A stretch of 64,000 nt of DNA from positions 193,177-257,176 of the forward strand of contig NZ_JBNVZV010000004.1 in the NCBI RefSeq assembly GCF_050496545.1, in the 5' to 3' direction. Of the stretch, positions 31,181-42,378 are shown piece after piece; within the stretch, counting starts at the first letter, position 1; the number at the start of each line of letters is the position of its first letter. Source of the stretch: Phycicoccus avicenniae_A (GTDB taxonomy: Bacteria > Actinomycetota > Actinomycetes > Actinomycetales > Dermatophilaceae). The notes beneath the pieces were generated by a model that made no database searches, had not been told where the DNA came from, and saw nothing but the letters and a program-made list of their open reading frames with translations. A program made the translations under genes and the position numbers.

Positions 31181-32106
31181 CCCCCACGCCCACCGACCTC
31201 CTCACCCGTCACGCCCCGGTGCTCGACCCCTCCGACGACCCGTCGATGGATGCCGTCCTCGCCCGGGTGCTGGCCGACGACCACCCGCGCCGCGTGCTGC
31301 CCGGGCCCCGGGTCCGCCGCCGGGTGCTCCTCGGGGCCGGCGTCGCCGCGCTCACCACCGGCGCCGTCGCCCTCCCCGCGGCTCTGCGCCGTGAGGACGC
31401 GGCGGTCCAGGCGCTCCGGCGCATCGCCGTGACGGCCGGCTCCCGCCCGGCGACCCCCCTCGCCCCCGGCCGCTTCATGCACCTGGTGACGGTCGACAAC
31501 CCCGACGGCCGGGAGTTCTGGATCACCGGGTCCCCCGGGCGTGACGTCTACCCCCGGCGGCTCGAGAGCTGGACCGCTGCGGACGGCACGATCTGGCGCC
31601 ACGACACCGAGAACGACGGCCGGGAGTACTTCTACCGGTTCGACCACCAGGCCGCCGACGGGTCGCTCTCGGACGTCAGCCCGTCGACGCTGGCCGGCCT
31701 GCCGCACGACGGCGAGGAGCTGTTGCGCACCGTGCGGCGCCGCCTCGGAGGGCGCGGGGGTGACGAGCCGCCCTTCCTCTACCTCGTGGAGGCGGTGCGG
31801 GTCGGCTACGCGCCGCCGCCCGTGCAGCGGGCGCTGGTCGACGCCCTGTCGCGGCTCGACGTCAGCGGCGCCGTGCGCAGCCGCTCCGGCGACGGTCGAC
31901 CCTGCCTGCGGGTGTCCTTCACCACCGCCGAGCGCGGTGGGCGCGTCTCGTACCTGTGCTTCGACGAGGCGACGGCGGAGTTCGTCGAGTCCGGCGACGT
32001 CATCGACGGTCGGACCGTGTTCTCGTCGGTGGTCACCGCGCGCGACCTGGTCGACGAGGTGCCGGCCGAGGTCGTCGAGAAGGGCGCCGACACCCCGCAG
32101 GGCTGA
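31177..32106 (+). CDS. ECF-linked CU044_5270-type membrane protein
   Basis: A 309-residue protein coupled to the sigma gene by ATGA. Residues 1-46 are cytoplasmic (with RRRVLL before the membrane), 47-67 form one helix (GAGVAALTTGAVALPAAL), and the rest is an external domain with mixed beta structure (GRFMHLVTVDNPDGREFWIT, TIWRHDTENDGREYFYRFD). The layout fits the CU044_5270 group that actinobacteria pair with ECF sigma factors. It may sense the envelope or hold the sigma factor; no zinc HxxxCxxC motif is present. A strong terminator follows. Confidence 0.72.
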   Translation: MTPTPTDLLTRHAPVLDPSDDPSMDAVLARVLADDHPRRVLPGPRVRRRVLLGAGVAALTTGAVALPAALRREDAAVQALRRIAVTAGSRPATPLAPGRFMHLVTVDNPDGREFWITGSPGRDVYPRRLESWTAADGTIWRHDTENDGREYFYRFDHQAADGSLSDVSPSTLAGLPHDGEELLRTVRRRLGGRGGDEPPFLYLVEAVRVGYAPPPVQRALVDALSRLDVSGAVRSRSGDGRPCLRVSFTTAERGGRVSYLCFDEATAEFVESGDVIDGRTVFSSVVTARDLVDEVPAEVVEKGADTPQG

Positions 32107-32128
32107 CGCCGAGGCCCCACCCGCAGAA

Positions 32129-32168
32129 GCTCCCGCGGCGCGCACTCGGTGGCGCCTGCCGCGGGAGC
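32129..32168. terminator. Bidirectional hairpin between the ECF unit and sdhB
   Basis: GCTCCCGCGGC (32129-32139) pairs with GCCGCGGGAGC (32158-32168), and the loop holds a further GGCGC/GCGCC stem. It lies between convergent genes, 22 bases past one stop and 12 past the other. Confidence 0.82.
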
Positions 32169-32180
32169 GTCCAGGAGGGC

Positions 32181-32918
32181 TCAGCCGCGCAGGGCCGCGC
32201 GCAGGTCCTTGTTGAGCGTGGAGATGACGTCCTGCGGGATGCCCTTGGGGCAGGCCTGCGAGCAGGCGCCGACGTTGGTGCAGCCGCCGAAGCCCTCGCT
32301 GTCGTGCTGGTCGACCATCGAGACGACCCGGGCCATCCGCTCGGGCTGGCCCTGCGGCAGCTCGGAGAGGTGGGTGACCTTGGCGCCCATGAAGAGCATC
32401 GCGGAGGCGTTCGGGCAGGCGGCGACACAGGCGCCGCAGCCGATGCACTCGGCCGCCATGAACGCGCGGTCGGCGTGCGGCTTGGGCACCGGCGCCGCGT
32501 GGGCGTCGGGGGCCGAGCCGGTGTTCGCCGAGATGTAGCCGCCGGCCTGGATGATGCGGTCGAAGGCGCCGCGGTCGACGACGAGGTCCTTGATCACCGG
32601 GAAGGCGTCGGCCCGCCACGGCTCGATCGTGATGACCTCGCCGTCGGTGAAGCTGCGCATGTGCAGCTGGCAGGTGGTGGTCTTCTCGGGGCCGTGCGCG
32701 TCGCCGGAGATCATCAGGCCGCACATGCCGCAGATGCCCTCGCGACAGTCGGAGTCGAACGCGATGGGCTCCTCGCCCTTGGCGTTCAGCTGCTCGTTGA
32801 GGACGTCGAGCATCTCGAGGAAGCTCATGTCCTCGCTGATGTCCTTCACCTTGTAGGTGACCATCTCGCCCGGGTGCCGGGGTCCGGCCTGGCGCCAGAT
32901 CTTGAGGGTGAGGTTCAT
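32181..32918 (-). CDS. sdhB: Succinate dehydrogenase iron-sulfur subunit
   Basis: Carries electrons from the flavoprotein to the membrane quinone. The 245-residue protein has three cluster sites: DCREGICGMCGLMISG with a later CQLH for [2Fe-2S], CIGCGACVAACPNAS for [4Fe-4S] and GGCTNVGACSQACPKGI for [3Fe-4S]. The sequence type is the Bacillus-like (class 3, SdhE-independent) SdhB rather than the E. coli form. It is last in sdhCAB, 49 bases after sdhA. Confidence 0.96.
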   Translation of the reverse strand: MNLTLKIWRQAGPRHPGEMVTYKVKDISEDMSFLEMLDVLNEQLNAKGEEPIAFDSDCREGICGMCGLMISGDAHGPEKTTTCQLHMRSFTDGEVITIEPWRADAFPVIKDLVVDRGAFDRIIQAGGYISANTGSAPDAHAAPVPKPHADRAFMAAECIGCGACVAACPNASAMLFMGAKVTHLSELPQGQPERMARVVSMVDQHDSEGFGGCTNVGACSQACPKGIPQDVISTLNKDLRAALRG

Positions 32919-32967
32919 GCGCGAAGTCCTCGGGGGGTGTCGGGGATGTGGTGCGGGCAGCGAGCCG

Positions 32968-34968
<2,001 letters not shown>

Positions 34969-34979
34969 CGGTCAGTCCC

Positions 34980-35684
34980 TTACTTGATCAGGCCGAAGAG
35001 GATGGCGAGCGGCGGGATGAGGAACCCGACGACGACGACCGCCGAGACCGCGTGGCCGACGAGCTTGGCGCGGCGGTACGCCGGCGGGCTCATCGTCCAG
35101 CCGAGGGTCTGCTGCGCGCTGAACACGCCGTGCGACAGGTGGAACGCGAGCGCCACCATCGCGAGGACGTAGAGGAGGGTCAGCCACGGGACCTGGAAGC
35201 TCGCGACGACCAGCTCGTAGGGGTTCTGCTGGATGTTGACGCCCTGCTTGTCCGGGTTGACCGAGAACTTCAGGATCGTGAACTGCAGCAGGTGCCACAC
35301 GATGAAGAGGAGCAGGAAGACGCCGCCCCAGCGCATCCACGCGGTGCGCATCGCGGACTTCACCGCCGCGTACTTGGTGCGCCGGGCGTTGCCGGCACGG
35401 CTCCACAGCGTGAAGGCCGCGTACGCGTGGCCGACGAGGCTGAGCAGCAGCACGACGCGGATCACCCACAGCAGGCCGCCGTACGGGAGCATCGGCTCAC
35501 CGATGGTGCGCAGGTGCTCGGCGTAGGTGTTGAACGCCTCCTCACCCGCCAGCGCCTTGAGGTTGCCGTACATGTGGAGGAGGACGTACCCGACGAACAC
35601 GAGGCCTGTTCCCGCCATGAGGACCTTCAGGCCGATCGTGGTCCGTCGTGCCGTCCTCGGTCGCGAGGAAGTCGTTGTGGCCAC
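34980..35684 (-). CDS. sdhC: Succinate dehydrogenase cytochrome b subunit
   Basis: Single membrane anchor of 234 residues with five hydrophobic helices, the B. subtilis type that binds two haems b. Candidate haem ligands are the histidines in LLHMYGN, LVGHAYAAF, IVWHLLQF and LAFHLSHGVFS. It reduces menaquinone and holds SdhAB at the membrane. The GTG at 35684 has no ribosome binding site but lies six bases after TAGGGT, so translation is likely leaderless. It heads the sdhCAB operon. Confidence 0.92.
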   Translation of the reverse strand: MATTTSSRPRTARRTTIGLKVLMAGTGLVFVGYVLLHMYGNLKALAGEEAFNTYAEHLRTIGEPMLPYGGLLWVIRVVLLLSLVGHAYAAFTLWSRAGNARRTKYAAVKSAMRTAWMRWGGVFLLLFIVWHLLQFTILKFSVNPDKQGVNIQQNPYELVVASFQVPWLTLLYVLAMVALAFHLSHGVFSAQQTLGWTMSPPAYRRAKLVGHAVSAVVVVGFLIPPLAILFGLIK

Positions 35685-35690
35685 GGACGA

Positions 35691-35696
35691 ACCCTA
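35691..35696 (-). promoter_or_regulatory. -10 hexamer of sdhCAB (TAGGGT)
   Basis: On the minus strand TAGGGT is followed by six bases and the GTG at 35684. It would drive the whole sdhCAB operon. Confidence 0.48.
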
Positions 35697-35800
35697 GCCT
35701 CCGGTCCGGACGGGATCGAGCGCTGTCGAGGCCTGCCCCCGTGTGACATTCCCCCGGTTACCCCGAGGTAGCGACGGGGTACGGGGGTCAGGCGACTCGG

Positions 35801-36637
35801 TCAGGCGCGACGGGCGGCGACCGCGGCGTCGTAGAGCGCCTTCTTGGACAGGCCGGTCGCGGAGGCCACCTCGGCGCAGACGTCCTTGAGCCGCTCCCCC
35901 GCGGCCACGCGCGAGAGGACCTCGGGCAGGACGTCGTCGACACCCGCCGACGGACCGGTGGCTCCCGCCACGACGACCGTGATCTCGCCGCGCGCGTGCT
36001 CCTCGGCCCACTCGGCGAGCTCGGCCAGCGGGCCGCGGCGGACCTCCTCGTAGGTCTTGGTCAGCTCGCGGCAGACCGCGGCGGGGCGCTCGGGACCGAA
36101 GGCGGCGGCCATCGAGGTGAGGGCCCGGGCCAGCCGGTGCGGGGCCTCGAAGAAGACCATCGTCCGCGGCTCGGTGGCCAGGGCGGCCAGCGCGCGCTCG
36201 CGCTCGCCGTCCTTGCGGGGCAGGAAGCCCTCGAAGCAGAACCGGTCGACCGGCAGCCCCGAGACCGCGAGCGCCGTGAGGACCGCCGACGGCCCGGGCA
36301 CCGCGGTGACGCGGACGCCGGCCTCGACGGCGGCCGCGACGAGCCGGTAGCCGGGGTCGGAGACGGACGGCATCCCGGCGTCGGTGACGACCACGACGCG
36401 CGCGCCGCCGAGCATCGAGGCGACGAGGTCGCCGGCGCGCCCGGACTCGTTGTGCTCGTGGAAGGACAGGACGCGTCCGGCCGGCTCGACGCCCAGCTCG
36501 GAGCACAGCCGCCGCAGCCTGCGGGTGTCCTCGGCGGCGACGACGTCGGCGCCTGCGAGCTCCTCGGCGAGCCGGGGGGCGGCGTCGCGCGGGTCGCCGA
36601 TGGGGGTGGCCGCGAGGACGAGGACGCCGGCGCTCAT
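35801..36637 (-). CDS. rsmI: 16S rRNA (cytidine1402-2'-O)-methyltransferase
   Basis: Methylates the ribose of C1402 in the ribosomal P site. The 278-residue protein is a tetrapyrrole-methylase-fold enzyme: LVLAATPIGDPRDAAPRLAE at the N-terminus, DTRRLRRLCSEL, FHEHNE, VVVVTDAGMPSVSDPGYRLV and VPGPSAVLTALAVSGLP are all RsmI signatures. The C-terminal helical part (LKDVCAEVASATGLSKKALY) is the family's extra domain. It is divergent from the PMT gene, an arrangement shared with mycobacteria. The ATG has GAGGATCGCGGG upstream. Confidence 0.95.
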   Translation of the reverse strand: MSAGVLVLAATPIGDPRDAAPRLAEELAGADVVAAEDTRRLRRLCSELGVEPAGRVLSFHEHNESGRAGDLVASMLGGARVVVVTDAGMPSVSDPGYRLVAAAVEAGVRVTAVPGPSAVLTALAVSGLPVDRFCFEGFLPRKDGERERALAALATEPRTMVFFEAPHRLARALTSMAAAFGPERPAAVCRELTKTYEEVRRGPLAELAEWAEEHARGEITVVVAGATGPSAGVDDVLPEVLSRVAAGERLKDVCAEVASATGLSKKALYDAAVAARRA

Positions 36638-36681
36638 CCCGCGATCCTCGCACGCCCGGCGGGACCGGCAGGTCGGCCACC

Positions 36682-36687
36682 TACGAT
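36682..36687 (+). promoter_or_regulatory. -10 hexamer of the PMT gene (TACGAT)
   Basis: TACGAT is followed by six bases and the GTG at 36694. The alternative GTG at 36688 would touch the hexamer, which argues for the later start. Confidence 0.45.
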
Positions 36688-36693
36688 GTGCCG

Positions 36694-38253
36694 GTGACCC
36701 GGACCGACGAGCTGCGCCACCGGCTGCTCGGGTTCCGGCCCACCGACGCGCTGTGGGGCTGGCTCGGCCCGGGGCTGATCGCCCTCGTGGGCGGCGTCCT
36801 CCGGTTCTGGAGCCTCGACCGCCCCCAGGCGCTGGTCTTCGACGAGACGTACTACGTCAAGCAGGGCTGGTCGATGATCCGGTACGGCGTCGAGATGCGG
36901 ACGCTGTCCTCGCTCAAGAAACCCGACGAGGCCTTCGTCGGCGGCAACCCCGACGTCTTCAGCAGCACCGACGGCGACTTCGTCGTGCACCCGCCGGTCG
37001 GCAAGTGGGTCATCGGCTTCGGCGAGTGGTTGCTCGGGCCGGACTCCGGGTGGGGCTGGCGGTTCTCGGTCGCGCTGCTCGGGACGCTGTCCATCCTCAT
37101 CGTCGGGCGCATCGCGCGCCGGATGTTCGGCTCGACCGCGCTCGGGTGCGTCGCCTCGTTCCTGCTCGCCTTCGAGGGTTCGCACTTCGTGATGTCGCGC
37201 ACCGGCATCCTCGACATCATCGTGATGTTCTTCGCGCTGTGCGCCTTCGCGGCGCTGCTCGTCGACCGCGACCGCAGCCGGGAGGTGCTGGCCCGCAAGG
37301 TCGGGGAGCTGGGGCGCGGGGAGTGGCCAGGCGGCGGGGGCCCGTGGCTCGGGTGGCGGCCGTGGCGCTGGGTGGCCGGAATCTCGCTCGGGCTGTGCAT
37401 GGGCACGAAGTGGTCGGGCATCTTCTTCCTCGCCGCGTTCGGGCTGATGACGGTGTGGTGGGACCTCGGGGCGCGGCGCGCGGCGGGGGTGCGGCACTGG
37501 GCGCGCGGCGGCCTGCTGAAGGACGGACCCTTCGCGGCCGTGCAGACGGTGGTGACCGGCGCGGTCGTCTACACCGTGTCGTGGACCGGGTGGTTCCTCT
37601 CCGACAACGGCTACCACCGGCACTGGGACACCTTCAACCCGGGCCAGGGCGTGCAGTGGCTGCCGCCGGTGCTGCGCAACTGGGTGAAGTACCACCAGGA
37701 CGCGTACCAGTTCAACACCACGCTCAGCACGCCCCACCCGTACCAGTCGAACCCGTGGTCCTGGCTCGTCCAGACCCGGCCGACGTCCTTCTACTACGAG
37801 AGCCCGGCCCGCGGCGTCGACGGCTGCTCGGTCGCGCAGTGCTCGCAGGCGGTCAACCCGATCGGGACGATCTCGGTGTGGTGGGTCGGCATCCTCGCGC
37901 TGCTCGTCGTCCTCTGGTGGTGGCTCGTGCGCCGCGACTGGCGCGCCGGGGCCATCGCGGCCGGGATGGTCGGCGGCTACCTCCCGTGGTTCGCCTACCA
38001 GTCGCGCACGATCTACACCTTCTACGCCGTGGCCTTCGAGCCGTGGGTCGTCCTCGCGGTCACCTTCCTCATCGGGCTGTGGGTGGGACGGCGCGCGCCC
38101 GACCCCGTGCGCTGGAGGATCCGGGTGCTCGTCGTGGGCGGGTACCTGCTGCTGACGCTGGCCCTCTTCGCCTTCTTCCACCCCGTGTACACCGCCGAGA
38201 CCATCCCCTACGACCAGTGGCACTGGCGGATGTGGTTCCCCAGCTGGATCTGA
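36694..38253 (+). CDS. Dolichyl-phosphate-mannose-protein mannosyltransferase (PMT family)
   Basis: Transfers mannose from polyprenyl-phosphate-mannose to Ser/Thr of exported proteins. The 519-residue membrane protein has about ten hydrophobic helices and the catalytic acidic pair in FDETYYVKQGWSM near residue 50. FVVHPPVGKWVIGFGEWLLG and NTTLSTPHPYQSNPWSW are PMT-family blocks. It is divergent from rsmI, as in M. tuberculosis, where the homologue is the only protein mannosyltransferase. Targets are likely secreted proteins and lipoproteins, such as those in this window with Ser/Thr-rich linkers. Confidence 0.92.
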   Translation: MTRTDELRHRLLGFRPTDALWGWLGPGLIALVGGVLRFWSLDRPQALVFDETYYVKQGWSMIRYGVEMRTLSSLKKPDEAFVGGNPDVFSSTDGDFVVHPPVGKWVIGFGEWLLGPDSGWGWRFSVALLGTLSILIVGRIARRMFGSTALGCVASFLLAFEGSHFVMSRTGILDIIVMFFALCAFAALLVDRDRSREVLARKVGELGRGEWPGGGGPWLGWRPWRWVAGISLGLCMGTKWSGIFFLAAFGLMTVWWDLGARRAAGVRHWARGGLLKDGPFAAVQTVVTGAVVYTVSWTGWFLSDNGYHRHWDTFNPGQGVQWLPPVLRNWVKYHQDAYQFNTTLSTPHPYQSNPWSWLVQTRPTSFYYESPARGVDGCSVAQCSQAVNPIGTISVWWVGILALLVVLWWWLVRRDWRAGAIAAGMVGGYLPWFAYQSRTIYTFYAVAFEPWVVLAVTFLIGLWVGRRAPDPVRWRIRVLVVGGYLLLTLALFAFFHPVYTAETIPYDQWHWRMWFPSWI

Positions 38254-38318
38254 GGGCGCGGGATCTCCACGACACCTTCACCCTCCGCCCCCACGCGCTG
38301 CCGGTGGTCGGGGCCAGC

Positions 38319-38717
38319 ATGGAGGGCATGAGCACCTCGCACTCCTCGCGCTCCTCGTACCGGGCCGGACTGGGCCTGACCCTCCTCGCGACGCTCCTGC
38401 TCGTCCTCGGCTCGGGCGCGGTCGGTGTCATCGGCGACGGCCGGGCCGACCGCGGCTACCTCGCCGTGCCGGCGGTCCTGCTGCTGGGGGCCGCCGCGAC
38501 CCGCCTGCGCGCACCGGGGATGGCGGTGGTCGCGCTGCTCGCGGCCCTCGCGGTGGCCGTGGTGCCGCTCGTCGTCCTCGGGTCCGGGGCCGCCGGGACC
38601 GACGGGGTCTCGCTCGTCGACGTCACCGGGCTGACGCTGGGGTTCGCCGGGATGTACGTCGTCGCCGCGGCGCTGTTCCGGCGGTCCGTGCACCGAGGGC
38701 GCGGTGTACGGGCCTGA
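38319..38717 (+). CDS. Four-helix membrane protein of unknown function
   Basis: A 132-residue hydrophobic protein. Four hydrophobic segments are seen: LGLTLLATLLLVLGSGAVGV, YLAVPAVLLLGAAATRL, AVVALLAALAVAVVPLVVLG and VTGLTLGFAGMYVVAAALF, with a basic C-terminus (RRSVHRGRG). No motif identifies it. Two in-frame ATGs (38319 and 38328) are possible; the first is used because GGAGGG sits too close to the second. It lies 65 bases after the PMT gene in the same direction, so it may be co-transcribed. Confidence 0.55.
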   Translation: MEGMSTSHSSRSSYRAGLGLTLLATLLLVLGSGAVGVIGDGRADRGYLAVPAVLLLGAAATRLRAPGMAVVALLAALAVAVVPLVVLGSGAAGTDGVSLVDVTGLTLGFAGMYVVAAALFRRSVHRGRGVRA

Positions 38718-38787
38718 CGGACCCGGCGACCGGTGTAGGGGCGCGTGCGTCGGGCCGTGCCTCGGCGGGGCTGTCGGGGGCCCGGCG

Positions 38788-38793
38788 TAGGTT
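38788..38793 (+). promoter_or_regulatory. -10 hexamer of the nuclease-helicase gene (TAGGTT)
   Basis: TAGGTT is followed by six bases and the ATG at 38800. Confidence 0.42.
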
Positions 38794-38799
38794 CGGGTC

Positions 38800-41700
38800 A
38801 TGTTCCTCCTCGGTGACGACGCGCGTCTGGTGCTCAGCGCCTCCGACCTGCGCACGGCGTCGCAGTGCGAGTTCGCCCTCGTGCGCCGCCTCGACGTCGT
38901 CCGGGGCCTGGCCCCGTCGGTCGAGGACCCCGACGACCCGATGCTCGCCCGTGTCTCGGCCCTCGGCGACCAGCACGAGAACGCCGAGCTGCGGCGGCTC
39001 GGTCGCGAGCACCCCGGGGGCGTCCGGCAGCTGCCCTCCCCCGTCCACACACCGACCGGGCTGGCCTCGGCGATGGACGCCACCCTGCAGGCCCTGGCCT
39101 CGGACGCCGCCGTGCTGTCGCAGGCCACCCTCTTCGACGGGCGCTTCGTCGGACGCGCGGACTTCCTCGAGCGCTCGGCCGACGGATGGGTCGTCAGCGA
39201 CACCAAGCTCGCGCGGCACGAGAACGTGCCAGCGCTGCTCCAGGTCGCGGCCTACGCGGCGCTGCTCCGTGAGGCGGGGGTCCAGGTTGCGCCCGTGGCC
39301 CGGCTCGTCCTCGGCGACGGGGTGGTCCGCGACGTGCCGCTCGACGACGTCCTGCCGGTCTACCGGGCCCGCCGGGAGCGTCTGGAGTCCCTCCTCGACG
39401 AGCACCTCGCCGCCGGCGGACCCGCATCGTGGGGCGACCCGCGCTGGCTGGCCTGCGGCCGGTGCCCGGTGTGCTCGGCCGAGGTCGAGACCTCGCGCGA
39501 CCTCCTGCTCGTCGCCGGGATGCGCGGCCCGACGCGCCGGCGGCTGCTCGACGCCGGCATCACGACCCTCGAGGAGCTGGCGGCCTCGAGCGGCCCGGTC
39601 CCCGACGTCCGCGACGCGATGCTCGAGCGGCTCCGCGCGCAGGCGCGGCTCCAGCAGCTGCAGGACGCCGACCCGCTGGGGCGGGTGCGTCACGAGGTCG
39701 TCGGCCCCGCGGCGCTGCAGCTCATGCCGCCGCCGAGCGAGGGCGATGTGTTCTTCGACTTCGAGGGCGACCCGCTGTGGCAGGAGCCCGGCTCCTCCGT
39801 GTGGGGCCTCGAGTACCTCTTCGGGATGGTCGAGACCGATTCCGGCACACCGCGGTTCCGCGCCTTCTGGGCCCACGACCGGCACGAGGAGCGGCAGGCC
39901 CTCGTCGACTTCGTCGACCACCTCACGCACCGGCGGCGCCGCTGGCCCGACCTGCACGTCTACCACTACGCCCCGTACGAACCGGCGGCGATGCTGCGGA
40001 TGGCGGCGCGGCACGGTGTCTACGAGGACGAGGTCGACCAGCTGCTGCGCGACGGCGTCTTCGTCGACCTCTACTCGGTCGTCCGGGCGGGCATCCGGGT
40101 GTCGCAGCGGTCGTACTCCATCAAGAAGCTCGAGCCCCTCTACATGGAGGCGCGCGAGGGTGATGTCCAGGGCGGCGCCGAGAGCATCGTCGTCTACCAC
40201 CAGTTCACCGCGGCCCGCATCGAGGGCCGCGCGTCCGAGGCCGACTCGCTCATCGCCGAGATCGCGCACTACAACGAGGACGACTGCCTCTCGACGCTCC
40301 GGTTGCGCGACTGGCTCCTCGACCGGCGCCGCGAGCTCTTCGGTGACGACTGGAGCCTGCCGGCGCCCGACGAGGTGTCCGAGGTCGTCGTCAGCGAGAA
40401 GCGGCAGGCCGCGCTCGACCTCGAGGCGGCCGTGCGGGCGCTGGTCGCCGACGTCGTCGCCGCCGAGCGCACCGACGAGGACCACGCCGTCGCGCTCGTC
40501 GGCTCGGCCGTCCTCTTCCACGCGCGCGAGGACAAGCCGAAGTGGCAGGAGCACTTCGAGCGGCTCCGGCTTCCCGTCGGCGACTGGCGGCCGGCGGAGG
40601 GGGTGTTCCTCGTCGAGGACGCCGAGGTGGTCCGCGACTGGTGGCAGGCCTCTGCGCGGCAGCGCCCGCGCCGCACCCTGCGCCTGCACGGCGAACCGAT
40701 GCGGCAGAACGGCATCGGGGTCGGGGCAGCGGTGTCGGCGGTCTACGGGGCGCCTCCGCCCCGTGGCGTCGTGGCCGAGCGCCTGCACGCCAACGCACGG
40801 TCGACGGCCACGGTCACGGTCCTGGAGGTCGAGGACCGGCTGGCGGCGAACGGCCGGCTGCACCAGAGCCTGCTCGTCGAGGAGCTCCAACCCAAGGACG
40901 GCGAGCCGCACGTCGACGTGCCGGTGGCGCTCGTCCCCAACGACAACGTCAGCTCGGCGCCGATCGACCGCGCGCTCGCCGAGGTCGCCGAGGCGGTCCG
41001 CGACACGGGGCGGGTTCCGGTCGGGGCCGGCACCGACGTCCTCCTGCGGGTGCCACCACGGTTGCGCGGTGGTGGCACGCTGCCGCCGGTCGGTCCGGGG
41101 CCGGACGGTTACGTCGACGCGATCACGGCCGCCCTCACCGGGATGGACGACTCCTACGTCGCCGTGCAGGGACCGCCCGGCACCGGCAAGACGCACGTCG
41201 GCGCACACGTCGTCGCCCGGCTGCTCGAGCAGGGCTGGGCGGTCGGGGTCTGCGCGCAGAGCCACGCCGCCGTCGAGAACGTCCTCACCAAGATCACGAC
41301 CTCCACGGCGGTGTCCGGCGAGCAGGTCGGCAAGGTGTCCCGGGCGACGGCCGATCCGCCCTGGACCGCGCTCGCCAAGGCCGACGAGCTCGCCGGGTTC
41401 GCGGCCGGGCACCGGGCGGCCGGGCGCGGGTACGTCGTGGGCGGCACGGCCTGGGACCTGACGAACCCGGCCCGGGTCGGGCGTGGCGAGCTCGACCTGC
41501 TGGTCGTCGACGAGGCCGGGCAGTTCTCGCTGGCCAAGACCCTCGCGGTGTCGGTGGCCGCCCGACGCCTGCTGCTGCTCGGCGACCCGCAGCAGCTGCC
41601 GCAGGTCACCACGGGGACCCACGCCGAGCCCATCGACCTCGCCGCCCTGGCGTGGCTGGCCGGCGACGAGTCCGTGCTGCCCCCCGAGCTCGGGTACTTC

Positions 41701-42369
41701 CTCGCGACCACCTGGCGGATGCACCCCGCGCTCACCGAGCCGGTGTCGCAGCTGGCCTACGACGGCCGGCTGCACGCGCAGGAGGGCGTCACGGCGGGGC
41801 GGTCCCTCGCGGGTGTCGAGCCGGGGGTGCACGTCCGTCTCGTCGAGCACCGCGACAACTCGACGCACTCGTCCGAGGAGGCCGAGGCCGTGCTCGACCT
41901 CGTCCGCGACCTGCTGGGCCGGACGTGGTCCGACCCGACCGCACGCGCGCCCGACGGGTCGGCGGCCGGTGGGCGAGCACTCGAGGCGCGCGACGTCATT
42001 GTCATCACGCCGTACAACGCCCAGGTCGGGCTGCTGCGCCGTGTGCTCGACGACGCCGGGCTGCACGACGTCGAGGTCGGCACGGTCGACAGGTTCCAGG
42101 GCCGGGAGGCCGCGGTCGCGATCCTGTCGATGGCCGCCTCGTCGCACTCCGACGTCTCGCGCGGCATGGGCTTCCTCCTCGACCGGCACCGGCTCAACGT
42201 CGCGATCTCGCGCGGTCAGCACTCGGCGTTCGTCGTGCGCTCGGAGGTGCTCACCGACTTCTCGCCGCGCTCCCCCGACGAGCTCGTGGCGCTCGGGTCG
42301 TTCCTGCGGCTCTGCGACGCCGCCGTCTCCGCCGAGGTCGTCGGGAGGAGCCGACAGCCCGTCGGATGA
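38800..42369 (+). CDS. TM0106-family RecB-like nuclease fused to SF1 helicase
   Basis: A 1189-residue, three-part DNA enzyme. Residues 1-230 form a Cas4/RecB-like nuclease: RADFLERSADGWVVSDTKLA gives the metal-binding D..DxK near 131, QVAAYAALL is the QxxxY helix, and cysteines in SQCEF and ACGRCPVCSAE could hold a 4Fe-4S cluster. From about 315, DVFFDFEGDP begins an RNase H-like (DEDD) exonuclease-type domain. The C-terminal half is a Dna2/NAM7-type helicase: GPPGTGKTHVG (near 790), VVDEAGQFS (near 902), GDPQQLPQV, TVDRFQGREA and LNVAISRG. A DNA repair or defence role is possible. Confidence 0.88.
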   Translation: MFLLGDDARLVLSASDLRTASQCEFALVRRLDVVRGLAPSVEDPDDPMLARVSALGDQHENAELRRLGREHPGGVRQLPSPVHTPTGLASAMDATLQALASDAAVLSQATLFDGRFVGRADFLERSADGWVVSDTKLARHENVPALLQVAAYAALLREAGVQVAPVARLVLGDGVVRDVPLDDVLPVYRARRERLESLLDEHLAAGGPASWGDPRWLACGRCPVCSAEVETSRDLLLVAGMRGPTRRRLLDAGITTLEELAASSGPVPDVRDAMLERLRAQARLQQLQDADPLGRVRHEVVGPAALQLMPPPSEGDVFFDFEGDPLWQEPGSSVWGLEYLFGMVETDSGTPRFRAFWAHDRHEERQALVDFVDHLTHRRRRWPDLHVYHYAPYEPAAMLRMAARHGVYEDEVDQLLRDGVFVDLYSVVRAGIRVSQRSYSIKKLEPLYMEAREGDVQGGAESIVVYHQFTAARIEGRASEADSLIAEIAHYNEDDCLSTLRLRDWLLDRRRELFGDDWSLPAPDEVSEVVVSEKRQAALDLEAAVRALVADVVAAERTDEDHAVALVGSAVLFHAREDKPKWQEHFERLRLPVGDWRPAEGVFLVEDAEVVRDWWQASARQRPRRTLRLHGEPMRQNGIGVGAAVSAVYGAPPPRGVVAERLHANARSTATVTVLEVEDRLAANGRLHQSLLVEELQPKDGEPHVDVPVALVPNDNVSSAPIDRALAEVAEAVRDTGRVPVGAGTDVLLRVPPRLRGGGTLPPVGPGPDGYVDAITAALTGMDDSYVAVQGPPGTGKTHVGAHVVARLLEQGWAVGVCAQSHAAVENVLTKITTSTAVSGEQVGKVSRATADPPWTALAKADELAGFAAGHRAAGRGYVVGGTAWDLTNPARVGRGELDLLVVDEAGQFSLAKTLAVSVAARRLLLLGDPQQLPQVTTGTHAEPIDLAALAWLAGDESVLPPELGYFLATTWRMHPALTEPVSQLAYDGRLHAQEGVTAGRSLAGVEPGVHVRLVEHRDNSTHSSEEAEAVLDLVRDLLGRTWSDPTARAPDGSAAGGRALEARDVIVITPYNAQVGLLRRVLDDAGLHDVEVGTVDRFQGREAAVAILSMAASSHSDVSRGMGFLLDRHRLNVAISRGQHSAFVVRSEVLTDFSPRSPDELVALGSFLRLCDAAVSAEVVGRSRQPVG

Positions 42370-42378
42370 GGTCCGTCG

